Of a stretch of DNA of 64,000 nucleotides, positions 12,546-23,492 are shown piece after piece (within the stretch, counting starts at the first letter, position 1; each line of letters opens with the position of its first letter). Origin of the DNA: Laguncularia racemosa. Taxonomy: Eukaryota > Streptophyta > Magnoliopsida > Myrtales > Combretaceae. Where the stretch lies: contig JBBMOL010000012.1 in the NCBI GenBank assembly GCA_037954665.1, forward strand, positions 2,356,001 through 2,420,000. Reading direction: 5' to 3'. The translations under genes were made by a program, and so were the position numbers. The notes beneath the pieces are model-generated. The model ran no database searches. It worked only from the letters and a program-made list of their open reading frames with translations, and was not told the origin of the DNA.

Positions 12546-13483
12546 AAGAAGATAGGGTACATCTTCTAATGTAGCCCAATTTAAAGTTCAAAGTTTTCTA
12601 TTTTTCTCCAAGGCTTCTTTTATTTTTAGAATGGTGTCTTAGTTATGTCGTTTCACTGAGTTTTTTCTTCATAAAGATTTAGTTAACTTACAATCCTATT
12701 GTTTTGGATGATGTTGACATTGCTATAATTTAAGAAGTAATGATATTTGCAGCTGATGAAAGCTTCTATTTTCCATGTATAGTACTATATTTCTCTTTTT
12801 TCATAAGATTAGTTTTTTAGGAGATTTTTATCTTCTTGTAGCTGAATAGTGTATTTCAAGTTTTGCAAAGGTTTCTTCCTAACTTCTCACCTAATTCAAG
12901 TGAATTATTAAACGTTACAATCGTGTTTAATGCATCATTATATTAATTAAGTTATCTTACACCTTTTATACGTTTATGTGACAGGATCTCCTAGCAATGG
13001 GGAGTTTATTATGCCTTCTAGAATTCCCCATGATCATCATGATGATGGTGAAAGTAGCAAAGAGGATAGCTTGTGAAAGGGAGTTTACTTTGGTTCTAAC
13101 CTTTTTGAAGAGGGTGATGAAAGTGGGGAAGAATGGTTTATTTTGTTAGTGCCTTTTTTATAGATGATAATTAGATTGAGCAATGGAATAGCTAGTTTAT
13201 GAAATACAATTTAGCACTTTGGTCACTTTTTGGAAGTAGATTATCAATTTAGACAATAGTAGGCTATCAATAGAGAATTTATTTTACTACTAAGTTTTGT
13301 AAAGTTTGGATAATATTGTTTGGGATATGTTAATGTCTGCTTTTGTAAAGTGTAGTTGATGATGGAAGTGGATGATTATAATCATATATGCAAATGTCCA
13401 CTTCTTTCACCTTTTTTATTTTATTGCATAATATTTTATTACAAGTTTAAATTGTTAAATTTTTATAAATAGATTTATTATAT
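12546..13483. other. CACTA 3' untranslated interval
   Basis: AT-rich sequence downstream of the second transposon gene. A short Asp/Glu-coding trace near 13,020-13,130 (GATCATCATGATGATGG region) could be a last exon of the preceding gene. No other domain, repeat or RNA was recognised. Confidence 0.45.
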
Positions 13484-13942
13484 CACTACAACAATCATTT
13501 TTTTGTGACATTTAGCTGTTACCAAAAACATTTTAGACAAGCTTAAATGTTACTAAATATTAGTTATTTGTGGCATTTAAACGTTACAAAAAAAATGCTT
13601 ATTAGTAACGTTTAAATGCTTTTTCATGATGTTTAAACGTTACTAATTTTTTAAGTTTTTGTGACATTTAGACGTTACTAAAAGTATAAATTTTGGCGAA
13701 CAATTATAGACTTTTAGTAACATTCAAATGTTATTAAATGTCGCTTATTGATGGCGTTTAAACATTACCATTGTCAATTTATTGATGATGTCTATAACAT
13801 TGGTGACATTTACCTTTTAAATGTTACTAAATACTTTCCATAACAAACTTTAGTAACGTCTATTTATAATGTTTGATAAAAGTTATTAAATGTCTTCTAT
13901 AACGTTTATTAAATGTTACGAAATGTCAAAATTCTTGTAGTG
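13484..13942 (+). repeat. CACTA 3' subterminal repeat array with an extra internal terminus
   Basis: About 430 bp of degenerate motifs of the type TTTAAACGTTAC / GTAACATTTAAATG in both orientations, ending in the 3' terminal repeat (13,915-13,942). The block itself begins CACTACAACAATCATTTTTT at 13,484, a second CACTA-type terminus facing inward. It is preceded by TAT rather than TAA, so it does not share the outer target duplication. Confidence 0.75.
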
Positions 13943-14049
13943 TAAACCACAAGCATCTGGAATAATTTTGATGTGAGAAAACTAAAAGTTAGAAATTTAA
14001 GCAAGTATTATTTATTTGTTAAATTTGATTAAAACCCATAATTTATAAT

Positions 14050-14488
14050 AAACTGCAACCACCACCACCCCCAAAGGGAAGAGCTTGTCCCAAAAGACTG
14101 TTATAGTTCCACATAGGATAGTGGTTATGTTACAATTCCACATGAAATAGTAGTGTGGATTAAGTATGGTACTTAAGTTTAAAGGATTCTCCTACCTATC
14201 AAATTAATCTTTTGGAATTGGCTCTTTCTTGAGCTTAGGTCATAAACACACCCGCCCTACCCCAACCCCCCCCCCCAAAAAAAAAAAGGAAAAGAAAAGA
14301 AAAGAAAAAGTGTTCCTTGTTTCTTTCTTCAATTAATAAACAAAGCAAGTCTTTAAGTTTTATTGTGTGCTTAATCGCATCTTAGAGTGAAGATCATGGC
14401 AACTAATAGATTAGGATTCTTTAAAACTCAAGCTCTTCCAACTCTTCTAATTAGAGATAACTATCCTTTATGGAAGTTGTTGATAGAG
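14050..14488 (+). pseudogene. Copia leader and gag N-terminal fragment
   Basis: An open start at 14,394 (ATG) reads MATNRLGFFKTQALP followed by TLLIRDNYPLWKLLIEHF. The NYPLW.LLIE pattern matches the DUF4219/gag start of Copia elements (consensus L..NY..W...ME). The preceding 300 bp contain a poly-C/poly-A tract (14,266-14,287) and repeated GTTCCACATAGGATAG-like words seen in Copia leaders. Homology stops at 14,488, where the sequence continues as a gypsy LTR. It is a short remnant and the family call is tentative. Confidence 0.45.
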
Positions 14489-14788
14489 CATTTTGGGCTT
14501 GGCCTCTCAAGACCCATTGCAGCCTACTTAGACCCCCGTTTGAGCTCTTCTTATCCATGCCGACCTCTTTGACATAGAGTTATACAATTTGGCTTCAAAT
14601 ACAAAGTTCTTAACCTCCTCTAGATTGAATCTCTGCACCTATCTACATAATGGATAAACACAAGAGAATGATATGGATAAGAAAAGGGGTTGGTAAAAAA
14701 TACACCTACCATATTAGAAGAGGATCTTAAGAATTAATGCATTTTCTAAGTTAGGATCATTCGCACGTCTATGAATAAGAGACATTTA
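14489..14788 (+). repeat. Partial 5' LTR of the gypsy element
   Basis: Direct repeat of 23,493-23,790, sharing CAAGACCCATTG, ATACAATTTGGCTT, GGAGAATGATAT-like, AAGAATTAATGCA and TTTCTAAGTTA. Similarity ends at the TATA-like site (CTATGAATAAGAG versus CTATAAATAGGAA), where RT sequence begins directly. Confidence 0.8.
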
Positions 14789-17100
14789 ACACCTTAAGGT
14801 AATATAGAATGAAGCCAAACCCCTAAAAGTGCATCTTTGGGGCTACCTTAGGCAAACTCCTTTGATACATGGTTATGCAATGTGGCGTTGAGATTAACTC
14901 AAAGAAGATATGAACCATACTCAAGATATAACCCTTCAGTCAATAAAAGAGGTACAACAACTCATAGAATGAGTTAATGTACTAAATAACTTTGTCTCCA
15001 AAAGAAAAGACAAGTATTATGAGTTCTTCAAGGTCCTAAAGAACCTAACAAATTTTCAATAAACCAAACAATATCAAACTGCATTTAAGAAGTTGAAGCA
15101 GTTCTTAAGGAATCCACCTATATTCTCCAAACCGATTCCAAGTGAGGACTTATTCTTATATCTATCCATTAGTGACCGAGCTTTCTCCTCTATACTAGTA
15201 AGTGCTTAAGGGAGAGAGCATAAGTCAACCTACTGCATTAGTCATGTCCTCTAATGGGCCGAAACATGGTACTTAATGATGGAGAAATTCACCCTTGTGG
15301 TGGTGATCTCAGCTATAAGACTACAACCTTATTCTGAAGCACATCAAATAATAGTCTTAATCGATCAACCATTGTAAAACATATTACACAAGCCAAATAC
15401 ATCAAGTCAAATGATGAAGTATGCCCTAGAGCTAAGTGCTTTCAAGGTACAATACCAATCAAGAGAAGTGATAAAGGCCCAAGTCCTTGTAGATTTCATA
15501 ATAGAGTACACAGCGAATGATGTCACCATTGATAATAATGATAAGCTATTGTAGACTCTTCATGTAGATAGCTCATCTACTTTAAAGGGAAGTAGAGCTA
15601 GCCTTGTGTTACACAAGCCTCATGGGGTGGAAGTGTCTCATGTTCTTAAATTTAGGTTTCCAACAAGTAACAATAAAGTAGAGTATGAAGCCCTTGTTAT
15701 GGGTGACAAACTGGCAATGGAGATAGGTTCTGAGAAGATAAAGATATATCTAAACTCCCAGCTCATCATCTGACAAGTGAAGGGAGAATACACCTTCAAG
15801 GATGGAGTAATGAATGACTAACTCTAGGTCATCAAAGATCTTACCTTAGAGTTTTCCTCTTAGAGCATCACCAAAGTTCCCCGAGTTAGAAATTCCAAGG
15901 CTAATAAGCTATTGAAGCTAGCATCAACAAGATAGAAATGAGGCTAGAAAGCTCATGTACAAGGCCACAAATTACACTATTCTTGATAAACTCCTCTACA
16001 AAGGGGCTTGAGTATGCTACTCCTTATATGTGCCCAACCAAAAGAAGGCTAATAGTTGTTGGAAGAATTACACATAGGGATATGCAGCAACCATGTCAAG
16101 AGCCTTTACGTTAAAGTGCTCAAGCTTGGTTACTACTAACTCAGTATAAAGGAAGACTCAAAATGCTTCATAAGGAAGTGCGCATAATGTGAAAAGCATG
16201 TACTTGTAGAGCATGCACCAAGAAACTATTTGAAGTACCTCATAAGCCTTTAGCCCTTTGCCCAATTGGAGTTGGACATTCTAAGGCCCTTCCCCTAAAC
16301 ATCTAGACAACAAAAATTTATCATTGCCATTGTAGATTACTTCACTAAATGGGTAGACACTGAAGTCAAAACCAAGATTACTAAAAGAAATGTCGAAGTC
16401 TTTGTCCTCAACAACATCTTTAGTAGATATGGTGTTTTGTACATGTTGATAACAAACAATAGGTCACAATTCGATAATCAAAAGTTTAGAAAATTTTGCA
16501 GTGACAATCACATTAAGGTTCACTACACCTTAATAGCACATCCCTAGTCTAATGGACAAGTTGAGGTCATGAACAAGATTGTCTTCAATAACATTAAAAA
16601 GAGGGTGGATCAGGCCAAAGGTAGGAGGGCAGATGAGCTTTTAACCATTTTTTAGGGGTACTGAATTACTCACTAGACCTCCATAGGAGAAATGCCATTT
16701 AGTCTCACCTTTGGCTCCAAGGTAGTCTACCTCGTTAAACCAGAGCTCCCAAACATCAAAATGTAAAATGTTGAATTGAGAACCAATCAACTTAAACTTC
16801 AAGCCAACTTAGGCACAATCAAAGACATTCGGGGCATTACTCGAAAGCAAGTAAACATATATCAACACTAAGCTACTCGCTATTACTACAAAAAGGTCGA
16901 GAATAAGGTCTTCCAACTTGGTGACTTAGTTCTTAGGAAGTTAGAAGTAATCAAATCTCAAGAAGATCAAGAAAAGCTTGCACCAAACTAGGAAAATCCA
17001 ATCAAGATTATTGAAGATTTAGGCAATAGGACATATAGGCTAGAGAGATTAAATGGCTAACCATTCCTCACACTTGAAATTCCAACAACCTTAGGCCTTA
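14789..17100 (+). pseudogene. gypsy pol remnant: RT thumb, RNase H, integrase
   Basis: Translation across stops gives ETFNTLR then MKPNP.KCIFGATLGK, GVEINSKKI and LNNFVSKRKDKYYEFFK, the RT thumb; FKKLKQFLRNPPIFSKP (15,085-15,135) leads into RNase H, with LHVDSSSTLKG and NNKVEYEALVMG (to about 15,780). The integrase follows: zinc-binding region (16,060-16,210), LELDILRPFP, IVDYFTKWVDTEV, and SNGQVEVMNKIVFNNIKKR. The second catalytic Asp is changed: ITNNRSQFDN where ..DNG.QF is expected (codon 16,455-16,457, AAC). At least a dozen stops are present. The product would have copied and integrated the element; this copy is dead. Confidence 0.88.
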
Positions 17101-17207
17101 CTTTGATTAAATTTTTCCTATTTATTTGTATATTCAATCATTTTAACAATGAATGAAATTATTGTACATTGTACATCTGATTGTTTTTAATTATATTTTT
17201 ACAGTTT

Positions 17208-17420
17208 GTCCTAACCTATCCTGAGGTGAACGGACCCAATAAACTCATCAAGTCCCAACCTATTTAGGATGAAGGGACTCTTAATCATGATTAGTCCCAA
17301 CCTTACCATGGTTAATGGACTACTAACATCATTAAGTTTATGCCTTAAGGTCAACAAGAAAAAGGACTCTTGATGGCTTGATGTCCCCACCCCTTGAGGA
17401 GTGGATGGACTTTTCAACTC
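17208..17420 (+). repeat. Degenerate tandem repeat downstream of gypsy integrase
   Basis: Imperfect units of about 50-60 bp built on GTCCCAACCT...GGATGAAGGGACT, with each unit ending in a GGAC/GGACT word. Such arrays are common between pol and the 3' end of some plant gypsy elements. The 68-codon minus-strand frame over it has no domain. Confidence 0.6.
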
Positions 17421-17769
17421 TTAAACTATTATTAAACAGTCAAAGCATCTAACCTCTTCAGATCTTCCTAAAAACATTTATGGGTAACTCGTCACCAAGA
17501 GTTAAGCTCCAGATGTCCGAAAACACCCCACAAGCACGACTTGCAAAATAAGAAGTAGACTAAAATAAGAATTCAAGTTCAAATGGATAAGGAACCCAAA
17601 TCATGCAACAAGTAAAAGAAGCATCCAAGACAAACGAAACATAAAGATAGTAAACATGAGCATCTCGTACTCAAAATTAAGATCATCAAGATCTATCAAA
17701 ATATTCATTTTGAAAGTCGACATACTGACTTGAAAAATAGCAAATGGAAATGTACAACATTGCTTCTCA

Positions 17770-20523
17770 GCGCTCAGGGGAACTGATTATCAAAGCTTAA
17801 ATGATCTCATCCACCTTGGCTGTAGTAATCTTCTTAGAAGAGTACAGCTCAAAAGGTGGAGGCAAATCTTCTAGAGGGCCTAAGCTAAGAGGAGTTGGAG
17901 GAGTAGATTCCTCGAGCCGCTCCTAACTTAATGCTTAGCCTCGAGCCTATTCATGCTAGCCATGTAGGGGCTACTCTTGAGGAGGATCCTCAAGCACTCC
18001 CTCATCACCTTGTTCAATGTCATTAGCTACTTCCTCTTCAATGCCTACTTCAAGTTCATTGTAAAAAGAAAGATAGTTAAGGTCATACTCTAAGTGCACC
18101 TTGAGGACTTCTAACCGAGTCGTTTAGATGCCCTAGGTAAATTTACGTTCTTGGAGGTCCACCCTCTCTTTGCTATTCATGATTTTATCAAAGACACTAT
18201 GGCCCAATCTATCTAATTAGTAGCACAGACCTTCAAGTCCAACAAGCAGGCTCGGTCACAATTAGCCTTAAGCCAAAGTTGTTTGACCTCCTCCTCGAGG
18301 CCTCATTCGACCTTGGCCTACCTGTCTTCCTTCTCCTTATGCACCCTACATGCTTCCTCGATGTGGGCAGTTAAGTTTTTTTACTTTCCTCATGCATACT
18401 CCTATTAAATCACTTAGCCTCCTCCATTTTTAAGGAAAGCTCAACATTAGTCCTCACCTCGAAGGTCCCTAACTTTGCTTTCGTCTACATCTTTAAATTT
18501 TGAAGTTCTACGACTTAGCACAAGGATTCCTCTTGAGCCATGTGGGCTTTACCCTCCACATCCTTGACTTTCTATGATAGCATACAAATGTCGTTAGATA
18601 ACTAAAGATACCCACTAAACAACCTTTGGTTCTTGGAGATAAGAAGGTCATGCTTAGATCTTATATCCCTTACCTATTCAAGCTTAGCACCCCACAACTC
18701 AATGGCCTTAACCAGGTGGAATGAGAACTTCAAAAAAAAAAAAAAGGATTCCATTACTCATTGATTGCATTTTGAAAAGATCATGAGAAAATCTATATTG
18801 CCAAAAACTTACGTCGTGAAGCTTTAGGTAAAGCATCCCCTTGATTGTATCCCTAGACATCCCTCATAAGTTTCTTTCCAAGGTGGTAGCATCCCTTAAC
18901 ATGATACATCCCCTTAACAGCTCCCTACTCCATCTTACATCCCTAAAGCTTGTGTCAATGTTGTACACCTCTTATTATGGTTAGAAAATGTGACCACTTG
19001 GGCAGTAGATGGAAGGCTAACTGTAGATAAATCCTGCTCCACCCACTACTCTAGAGTAAGAAGAAGAGGTCCCATGCCACGATGGTGAGCTACTAGCTCC
19101 ATGCTGTTCGACTTAACATCGAGTTGGACTATGGCATCTTAAGCAACCATTAAAGGCTTCTCTCCAAAAGATTTAGCATGTAGCCTTTTCCTAGCCTAAT
19201 GAGACAACTCTTCCATGACCTTTCCCTTCGCTTTCTCTCTAACTATTGGATTCTTGACAAATTAAGGAGGTGGTGCCAGTTTTACTTCACCCCTAATCGC
19301 AAGGGGGACCTCACATTACCTTTGCATAAGTGCCCTTAATGGCTTAATTGTGCTCGAAGGGGCCTTCTTTCAATTCTTAGAGGCTTGAGCTAACCTTTTA
19401 TGTACAAGCATCTTCATTGGGGGGGCATTCTTTAAGCTACATGTCTAATAAAAGAAAGTATAGTAAGCATAATGAAAACAAGTAATTAAATAAGGAAATA
19501 GAGATATCGTGCCAAGTTAAGAGCTTACAAGGAGAGTCATTCCCCCTAAAGACTTAGCCGAATATGACTCTCTATGATAACTTATCTTAGCACAACTAAA
19601 GCGATAAGTGTACCTCCTTCCCCCTTTATAACAACACTACTCATTAATTTCCCGCCATAAAGGTGTTCATCAACCACCTTCAATGCGTTCCATAGACCAT
19701 TAGTCCTCTTATGGAACTCAGCTAAACTCTAGTCCGCTATTGCACTATTGCTTAGTCCCAACAAAAAAATGGCTAAGGTATGGATAGGCTTAATCTACTA
19801 TATCCAAAAGCCTGGGCCAGCCCCGCACACTAGGACAAGAAACTTATTCTTACAATCATGGACATATTATCCTAATATAACTATCAATTTCCTGACAGGA
19901 TGGCTAGTAAGGTAATCCTAGTCGCCATTCGATCTTTTTAGCCCATAGAAGTACTAAAGCAACTATAGCATAACTCAAATGAGGAAGTGCTCACACAAAA
20001 CTTTGAATGCAATTAAGAGCTTGCATACATTGAATACGAGTTAGGTTAGTGACACCCAGTGGTAGGTGAAAATTTCCTTTTGAAATTCACTGAATGGAGC
20101 TCACAACCTAAACTCCATGTGCTTCAAATAGAGGCAAAACTGGTGACCAACCATAAGGGCAACATGATTGCCAGCTTGTAGCTTCTCAATCTTCCAATCG
20201 CAAGACTGCAGTTGAAAGTACTACCTCACCTTCATTAACTTTTCATACGACATAAGGCTACGAACGTCGTTAGGAGTGTTTCCCCCCTTAACCAATGAAT
20301 AAAGTAGTTGTACTGACCATCTCTCCTCACCATCATCGAGGTACTCGTTTCACAGGATTTGTGCAATCACTATAATAGCGTTGATTTCCTTATTGAGGCT
20401 TCCAATCAATTCTTCAACCATACCAAAACTACATCGAAGAACCTCTTTAGTTATCACTTGGAGGGGAATACCTCTCCCCTCTCAATTAGTTTAGGTACAA
20501 GAGGAAGAAGAAGATGCCATGCT
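17770..20523 (-). pseudogene. Antisense ORF of the gypsy element (putative gypsy-type transposon family)
   Basis: Opposite in strand to pol. The N-terminal half, read from ATG 20,521 downward, gives ALMVGHQFCLYLKHMEFRL (20,160-20,104), F.KEIFTYHWVSLT.LVFNV and CKLLIAFKVLCEHF. This matches the plant family annotated as 'putative gypsy type transposon' (PF04195) in its pattern of a hydrophobic LHPF..E...LAP.QL-like core. The C-terminal half (about 18,300-17,800) is one continuous frame: LEEEVKQLWLKANCDRACL, then acidic segments, then ERLEESTPPTPLSLGPLEDLPPPF. A coiled-coil-like charged region precedes it. Stops break every exon-sized part, and the solo LTR sits just upstream of its start. Function of this family is unknown; antisense ORFs are reported in Tat-type elements. 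Confidence 0.65.
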
Positions 20524-22236
20524 TACTTGGTGAATCAAAGTTAAGGAGTTGTAATTGAGTTGGAAGTAATAGGATTTGCAAGATCTACAAAAATGTTTGA
20601 AAGATTGAGTAAGCTTAAAATGGAGAAAGTGTGACAATGGTCGAGATCATAGATATATATACAAGAATGTATAGAAAACAAAGCAACGACTAGTGAAAGG
20701 ATATGATGCAATGTCTTTAGATCCAATCATGATACATGGGCCATAATTTAAATCAACAGCTATGATTACATTTGTGTATGTTTCCTACCTATATCTCGAT
20801 TAACTAGTGTCGAGTCTAATTTTGAATTCCCATTCCTAATCCGATCTATACTAGACCCTATGCTCATCTAATGTAGATCATCGACTTGAGTTAGGAATTT
20901 CGTTTGATTTTTTTGGAGTCGCCACCCAACTGTTGTTGGGACAAGTTGAATTAAGACTAAAGGAGCGGATTAGTCTTAATTTGGACCACTAGTCGTCGTG
21001 ATTTCCTCTTCCCATTTTTTTTGTGAAAAGAGAAAAAGAGAAAACCAGAGTTCCTAAGTCCGGTGGCTAACCTATTAAAACCTTACGGTTACCACCTAAT
21101 CTCCTAAAATTGTCCTATTTAGAAATGTGTTTTATTGTGTTTCTGTTACTTTTTATTATGTTTTTGAATTATCTCAAGAAAATGATTTTTTATTTCATTT
21201 TATGGGTTGACCCGAATAGGTGCCTACGTACCTGCTATTCAGGATCAAACAAGCCGTAGTTCGCTTTTCTGAAAACTTTAAGTGCGTTTGTGAATTTTAA
21301 TTTTGAAATCTCTTTTGATTTATTTTTTTACCATTTTTTGGATTTTTCTAAAAATCTAAGCCTAAGCTTTAATCTAATTTTTTTTAAATGATTTTTAGGG
21401 AAAACATCAATTTTGGATTTATTTGAAGAAAAGGATTTTTCTAAGTGCTAAACCTCATTTTTATAATTTTTGAAGTTTTTTGAATTTTTTATTAATTTTT
21501 CTGATTTTTTGTAATTTCTTATGATTTTTATCATTTTTACGATTTTTACTATTCTTCTACAATTTTTTTTATAATTTTTCTAAGTTTTCATGATTTTTTA
21601 TAATTTTTTTATGATTTTTATAATTTTTGTTAAAGATTTTTTCCTAAGCTATCATCTATCCTATTTTGAAATCTAAAATTTTATTATTATCTTCCTAATA
21701 TTTTTATTGCTTTTCTACATTTTTATTATTATTTTCTTTCTTTTATTTATTATTTCTACATTATTAAATCCTAAAAATCTAATTTCCACATTTTCCTACT
21801 TATGGAAATAAAACATAAAAACAAAAATAAATAAATAACCAACCAATTAATAAATAACTAATCAAATAATAAATCAAATAAAAACAAATAAAATAAACAA
21901 AAAAAATTCAAAAAATAATAAATAAATAAATAATAAATAATAAAAAATCCGGAAAATCCGACTTACCTAGAATCGGGTCGGGTCGGACACGGCGGCGGAG
22001 GATGCTCGTTCACGGCGTTCCGGCGGTCTTTTGTCATGGGTGAGGTGTCGAATCCTAGCTTCTCGAGGGTGCTGAATCCAATGGTAGCGGTGGTTTACTC
22101 TCAGAACGCCTCCTGGTGGTGGTTCAGCTCCGGTCGGTGATCGCGATTTTGGGTTTCCTCCGATGCTCTCCAATTTGCTCTCGTTTCTCACTTTCTCTCA
22201 ATTATGATTCGTTATCTAGCTTCCTCCCTTCGATTC

Positions 22237-22525
22237 CTATTTATAGCCGTTTGAAACCTCCTCCGGATAAGCTCAAATCTGGTGATTTGGATAAACCCAT
22301 ATTTTTCTGTTTTTTAGATTTGATTTTATCCAACCTATTTGATGCCGATTTGTTGTAATCTCGTGATTTATCTGGATAATTCGGTTTTAGATTCATTAAA
22401 ATCCAAAAAGATTCGAAGAAATCCAACAATTTCAGCCTTATCAGACTTCTGCCGGATTTTTCTCCGGCTGGGCTTGCGAAGAAGACGATCACGCGCGACA
22501 CGCGTGACTTCCCTCGGCCAATCAC
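22237..22525 (-). promoter_or_regulatory. Inferred Pol II promoter of solo LTR copy B
   Basis: Minus-strand TATAAATAG at 22,237-22,245, CCAAT-type box at 22,516-22,525 (GTGATTGGCC), and an ACGTGG word near 22,533. Same spacing as in copy A. Confidence 0.6.
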
Positions 22526-22581
22526 ACGCTGCCACGTAGCAGCTCCAGGCGAAAGACAAAAAAAATGCACAGAGTGCTCGG

Positions 22582-22655
22582 GGGAGGATTCGAACTCGCG
22601 ACCTCTGGCCTCCACACGCTCCCCATGCGCACACACGAGCCAGCTGAGCTAGCCC
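22582..22655 (-). other. tRNA-like segment in LTR U3, copy B
   Basis: On the minus strand a 74-base, tRNA-length stretch starts GGGCTAGCTCAGCTGG (A box) and ends GCGAGTTCGAATCCTCCC (B box, TTCGAATCC as in real tRNAs). Box spacing is normal for a tRNA. Acceptor ends do not pair well, so it is derived from, rather than being, a tRNA gene. It begins about 290 bases after the LTR's inferred start and lies upstream of its TATA box. Confidence 0.75.
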
Positions 22656-22949
22656 AATTTCCCGATTTTCTTTATATCACAAATTGTACATATGCGATGC
22701 AATTTTTCCATTTTTTTGTATTTTTTTGTAATTTCAAAAATTTGTAAAAATTATTTATTATTCATTATTGCCATTTCTGAAATCATTTTTCAAAATTGAT
22801 GTGTTTTCCTATTTATTTTTATTTTTTTGAATATTTTTATTATTTTTGCTAAATTAGAGAAAAATGGAAAAAAAAATGGAAAAAATTAAGAATTGACTAT
22901 TATTGATTATTATTCATTCCTAGGGAAAAAATGGGATGTTTACAACTAG

Positions 22950-23492
22950 GCTTTGGAAATTGTATGTCACATTTAATGAGCACGCATTTATGCACCAAAA
23001 GAGAAATCAAATCAATACTAACTCGAAAAGGACCATGACCCTTTGAATTCTACACCAATAGGTCAGGCCCTTAACAGTGCCATTCCTTAGAGCAACATTC
23101 ACCACCTTAGGTCAGTGTGGAAGACTTTTACGACCATTGATACCCTATAATGGGCAATCATCCTAAAGATGACTATTTAGTTCTCCTTAGCATTTAAGTT
23201 GCCTACTAATATACTCAGCATGAGTTGACCCAAGTCAAGTCTTCTATTTGCTCAAGAATTCAATGACTTAACACAAGGAGATCCAAGTCAAGTCACTTGC
23301 TTGCTTGGCTACTTAACAATGCCTTTGTCCCCAAAAGTCTAGGGGTCATGACATAAAGCTCGGCATTATCAATCCCCTTGAAGTTCCTCATCATGTTGTT
23401 AGGACCTTAGTAACCCACATAGCTATTAACTCTATTAGCTGACCTATCACCAAAGAGAGTAGGGCAAGGGGGTGGCAAGTAATAGAGTAGTT
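22950..23492 (+). other. gypsy 3' region, possibly including the start of the 3' LTR
   Basis: Sequence between the solo LTR and the recognisable LTR repeat. It is repeat-like (AAGTCAAGTC words at 23,230-23,305) but has no second copy in the window, because the 5' LTR is truncated. The true LTR start cannot be located. Confidence 0.45.

Larger units (their letters stand above)
510..13942 (+). mobile_element. Full-length CACTA (En/Spm) DNA transposon, defective
   Basis: The element begins CACTACAAGAATTTTGACAT and ends with the inverted complement of the same sequence. The terminal repeats match at 27 of 28 positions (510-537 and 13,915-13,942). Both sides carry the 3-bp target duplication TAA (507-509 and 13,943-13,945), the size expected of CACTA elements. 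The interior holds a TNP2-type transposase gene and a Transposase_24-type gene, both on the plus strand and both broken by stops and frameshifts. Subterminal blocks rich in GTTACTAAATGT-like motifs lie inside both ends and are the usual transposase-accessory binding regions. At 13.4 kb it is large, partly because a 2.16-kb solo LTR (3,975-6,134) and a LINE 3' fragment (to 3,680) lie inside it. It is not autonomous now; mobilisation in trans by a relative cannot be excluded because the ends look intact. Confidence 0.93.
20808..22944 (-). mobile_element. Solo LTR, copy B (nested in the gypsy element)
   Basis: 2,137 bp, TGT...ACA ends, same family as 3,975-6,134, with its own perfect 5-bp duplication ACTAG (20,803-20,807 and 22,945-22,949). 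It shares the GAGTCGCCACCCAACTGTTG block, the GTACGTAGGCA block, the TATA box, the CCAAT box and the tRNA-like segment with copy A, all in the same order. The two copies differ by many substitutions and small indels, so they come from separate, old insertions. Inferred sense strand is minus. Confidence 0.92.

Noticed and set aside
14266..14287. Poly-C/poly-A tract as a priming or regulatory site
   Set aside because: Simple sequence with no matching partner; possibly an assembly-prone homopolymer.
22241..22636. 131-codon minus frame with RGREFESSPEH-like text
   Set aside because: This wording is what a tRNA-like sequence gives when translated; it overlaps the tRNA-like segment and LTR promoter and is not a protein gene.
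3975..22944. The two 2.1-kb LTRs as the pair of one 19-kb retrotransposon
   Set aside because: Each has its own perfect and different 5-bp duplication (GTGAG, ACTAG), so they are separate solo LTRs.
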